Assembly: GCF_012276755.1 (NCBI RefSeq)
Contig: NZ_JAAXKX010000001.1
Span: 124,001-188,000 of the forward strand
Source of the DNA: Marichromatium bheemlicum
GTDB taxonomy: Bacteria > Pseudomonadota > Gammaproteobacteria > Chromatiales > Chromatiaceae
Direction of reading: 5' to 3'
Length of the DNA: 64,000 bases
Shown: piece after piece, positions 63,055 to 64,000 of the stretch
How positions within the stretch are numbered: position 1 is the stretch's first letter
How the letters are laid out: each line of letters begins with the position of its first letter
Notes under the pieces: model-generated
What the model was told of the DNA's origin: nothing
The model's input: the letters and a program-made list of their open reading frames with translations, nothing else
The model's database searches: none
Position numbers and translations under genes: made by a program

Positions 63055-63930
63055 TCAACGCTGGCGTGCCACCACCACCCCGGCGAGCAGGATCGCCGCA
63101 CCCCCCAATAGCTCACGCCACCCTAAGGGCTCACCAGCCAGCCAGACCGCCGAGAGTACCCCCACCACCAACTCCAGCAGCAGTACCAGCGACGACAACG
63201 CCAAGGGCAGGCGCGCCATCCCGTACTGCAGTGCCGCCATCATCAGCCCCACCCACAGTGCACCAACCAGCAGCGCGACCAGCACCGGCGCGAGCGCGGG
63301 CGGTGGCGGGCTGTCCAGCATTACCGCCAACCCCAGCGCCAGCGGTGGCGCCAGCGACCAGGCGGCGAGGTTGCGCGTCGCCGCCGGCAAGTGGCGCGCG
63401 GCGCGCACCTGCACCGTAGTCAACGCCAACCCGACGCCGGCGACCAACCCGAGGGTCGCACCCCGCCAGGCGGCCCCCTCGGCCAGCGCAGCACCGCCGA
63501 GCAACGTCCACACCCCGAGCAAGGCCACCACCAACGCCGCCAGGGTGAGGCGCGCCGGCCGCTCGCCGAGCAACACCCAGCCGAGCAGCAGGGTCCACAA
63601 CGGGGCGAGATAGAAGAGGATCAGCACCGGCGCCACCGCGCCCTCGATCACCCCGAGGCTGACGGCGATCACCGAGCAGGCGGCACTCACACCGATACCG
63701 AGCAACCGCCAGGGCGCGCGCCGTGCCACCGCCAGCTGGTCACGAGCGAACCACAGCCCGAGCAGGGCCGCGCCCCCATAGAACAGCGCCACCGCCCACA
63801 ATCCGCCGACCCCGGCCTCCACCACCAGACGCAGCGGCAACCAATAGAGCCCACACAGGGTGGCGCCGAGGGTCAGCGCGAGCAGCGCGCGATACCGCTC
63901 ACACCCGCCGGGGTCGCCGGCAGCGATCAT
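63055..63930 (-). CDS. EamA/DMT-family transporter
   Basis: 291 residues with about ten hydrophobic segments, the two five-helix EamA repeats of drug/metabolite transporters. GATLCGLYWLPLRLVVEAG opens the first repeat and APLWTLLLGWVLLGERP ends it; SSLVLLLELVVGVLSAVWLAGEPLGW belongs to the second. The ATG at 63930 is chosen; a longer frame would read through the neighbouring stop. The substrate cannot be predicted. Convergent with the FmdB-like gene. Confidence 0.85.
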   Translation of the reverse strand: MIAAGDPGGCERYRALLALTLGATLCGLYWLPLRLVVEAGVGGLWAVALFYGGAALLGLWFARDQLAVARRAPWRLLGIGVSAACSVIAVSLGVIEGAVAPVLILFYLAPLWTLLLGWVLLGERPARLTLAALVVALLGVWTLLGGAALAEGAAWRGATLGLVAGVGLALTTVQVRAARHLPAATRNLAAWSLAPPLALGLAVMLDSPPPPALAPVLVALLVGALWVGLMMAALQYGMARLPLALSSLVLLLELVVGVLSAVWLAGEPLGWRELLGGAAILLAGVVVARQR

Positions 63931-63931
63931 C

Positions 63932-64000
63932 TCAGGCGTGCGGCAGAGGCCGAGGCAGCCCGGCGCCGACCCGGGGGATGCCCTCACCGAGGGTCACCGA
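63932..64000 (-). CDS. Possible 3' end of an upstream coding sequence (partial)
   Basis: In one frame the minus strand reads SVTLGEGIPRVGAGLPRPLP then HA and a stop one base before the transporter's ATG (TGAGATG). This spacing suggests the last codons of a gene co-transcribed with the transporter; too little is present to name it. Confidence 0.35.
   Translation of the reverse strand, partial: SVTLGEGIPRVGAGLPRPLPHA

Overview
The window is a G+C-rich (about two thirds G+C by eye) gammaproteobacterial chromosome segment. The best guess is a halophilic or marine purple sulfur bacterium of the Chromatiaceae, Marichromatium-like. The evidence is a sulfide:quinone oxidoreductase-family flavoprotein, a DsrC/TusE-family sulfur-carrier protein, a complete sucrose (compatible solute) gene set and malate synthase G. 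The genus is an inference. No rRNA, photosynthesis or CRISPR locus is present.

Layout. 1-12 kb is housekeeping: tatD-like nuclease, NYN/LOTUS RNA-binding protein, DUF2058, Skp-like chaperone, a wrecked ydcH-like gene, YcbL-type metallo-beta-lactamase-fold hydrolase, a large DUF349 protein, universal stress protein, arfB, a GlcG-like secreted protein, ispG, a Nudix hydrolase and mazG. 12.1-12.5 kb carries two identical tRNA-Arg(ACG) genes, each followed by a terminator. 12.5-25 kb holds two GGDEF/EAL signalling proteins, an HDOD protein, a lipid kinase, a patatin, a lipoprotein, and sqr with a previously easy-to-miss 54-residue partner. A 290-bp MITE-like element with a 10-bp target duplication lies beside them. 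25-33 kb has queF, an FGGY sugar kinase, a nucleotide-sugar dehydrogenase/epimerase pair, rdgC, a CNNM/CBS transporter and comF. 33.1-37.8 kb is the biotin operon bioB-bioF-bioH-bioC-bioD with a predicted BirA operator over its promoter. 38-43 kb holds a PBP4-type carboxypeptidase, an HtrA-like lipoprotein protease without PDZ domain, an FKBP and a SPOR-like membrane protein.

43.1-49.3 kb is the accessory island. It contains an IS481 transposase, a fragment of a second diverged IS481 transposase, a strikingly AT-rich Fic toxin/antitoxin pair, an IS200/RAYT-like protein, a PAPS sulfotransferase and a short-chain dehydrogenase. The antitoxin ends in a YhfG-like inhibitory domain but carries a long N-terminal extension I do not recognise. 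49.8-55.9 kb is the sucrose cluster sps-spp-fruK-ams, which makes, dephosphorylates and recycles sucrose. 56-64 kb has a Pro/Ala-rich membrane protein, an acetolactate-synthase-like enzyme with an unusual four-cysteine insert, glcB, a DsrC-like protein with an atypical cysteine tail, a TlpA-like thioredoxin, an FmdB-like protein and an EamA transporter.

A dispersed intergenic repeat (core GAACCGC-AAGAC-C-AAG) recurs at 30.5-31.0, 37.8-38.2, 40.3-40.8 and 57.0 kb, in places joined to tandem heptamers. The most interesting items are the AT-rich Fic module with its extended antitoxin, the MITE inserted into a terminator, the sqr-linked small protein, the four-cysteine DsrC-like tail beside a thioredoxin, and the cysteine insert in the acetolactate-synthase-like enzyme.
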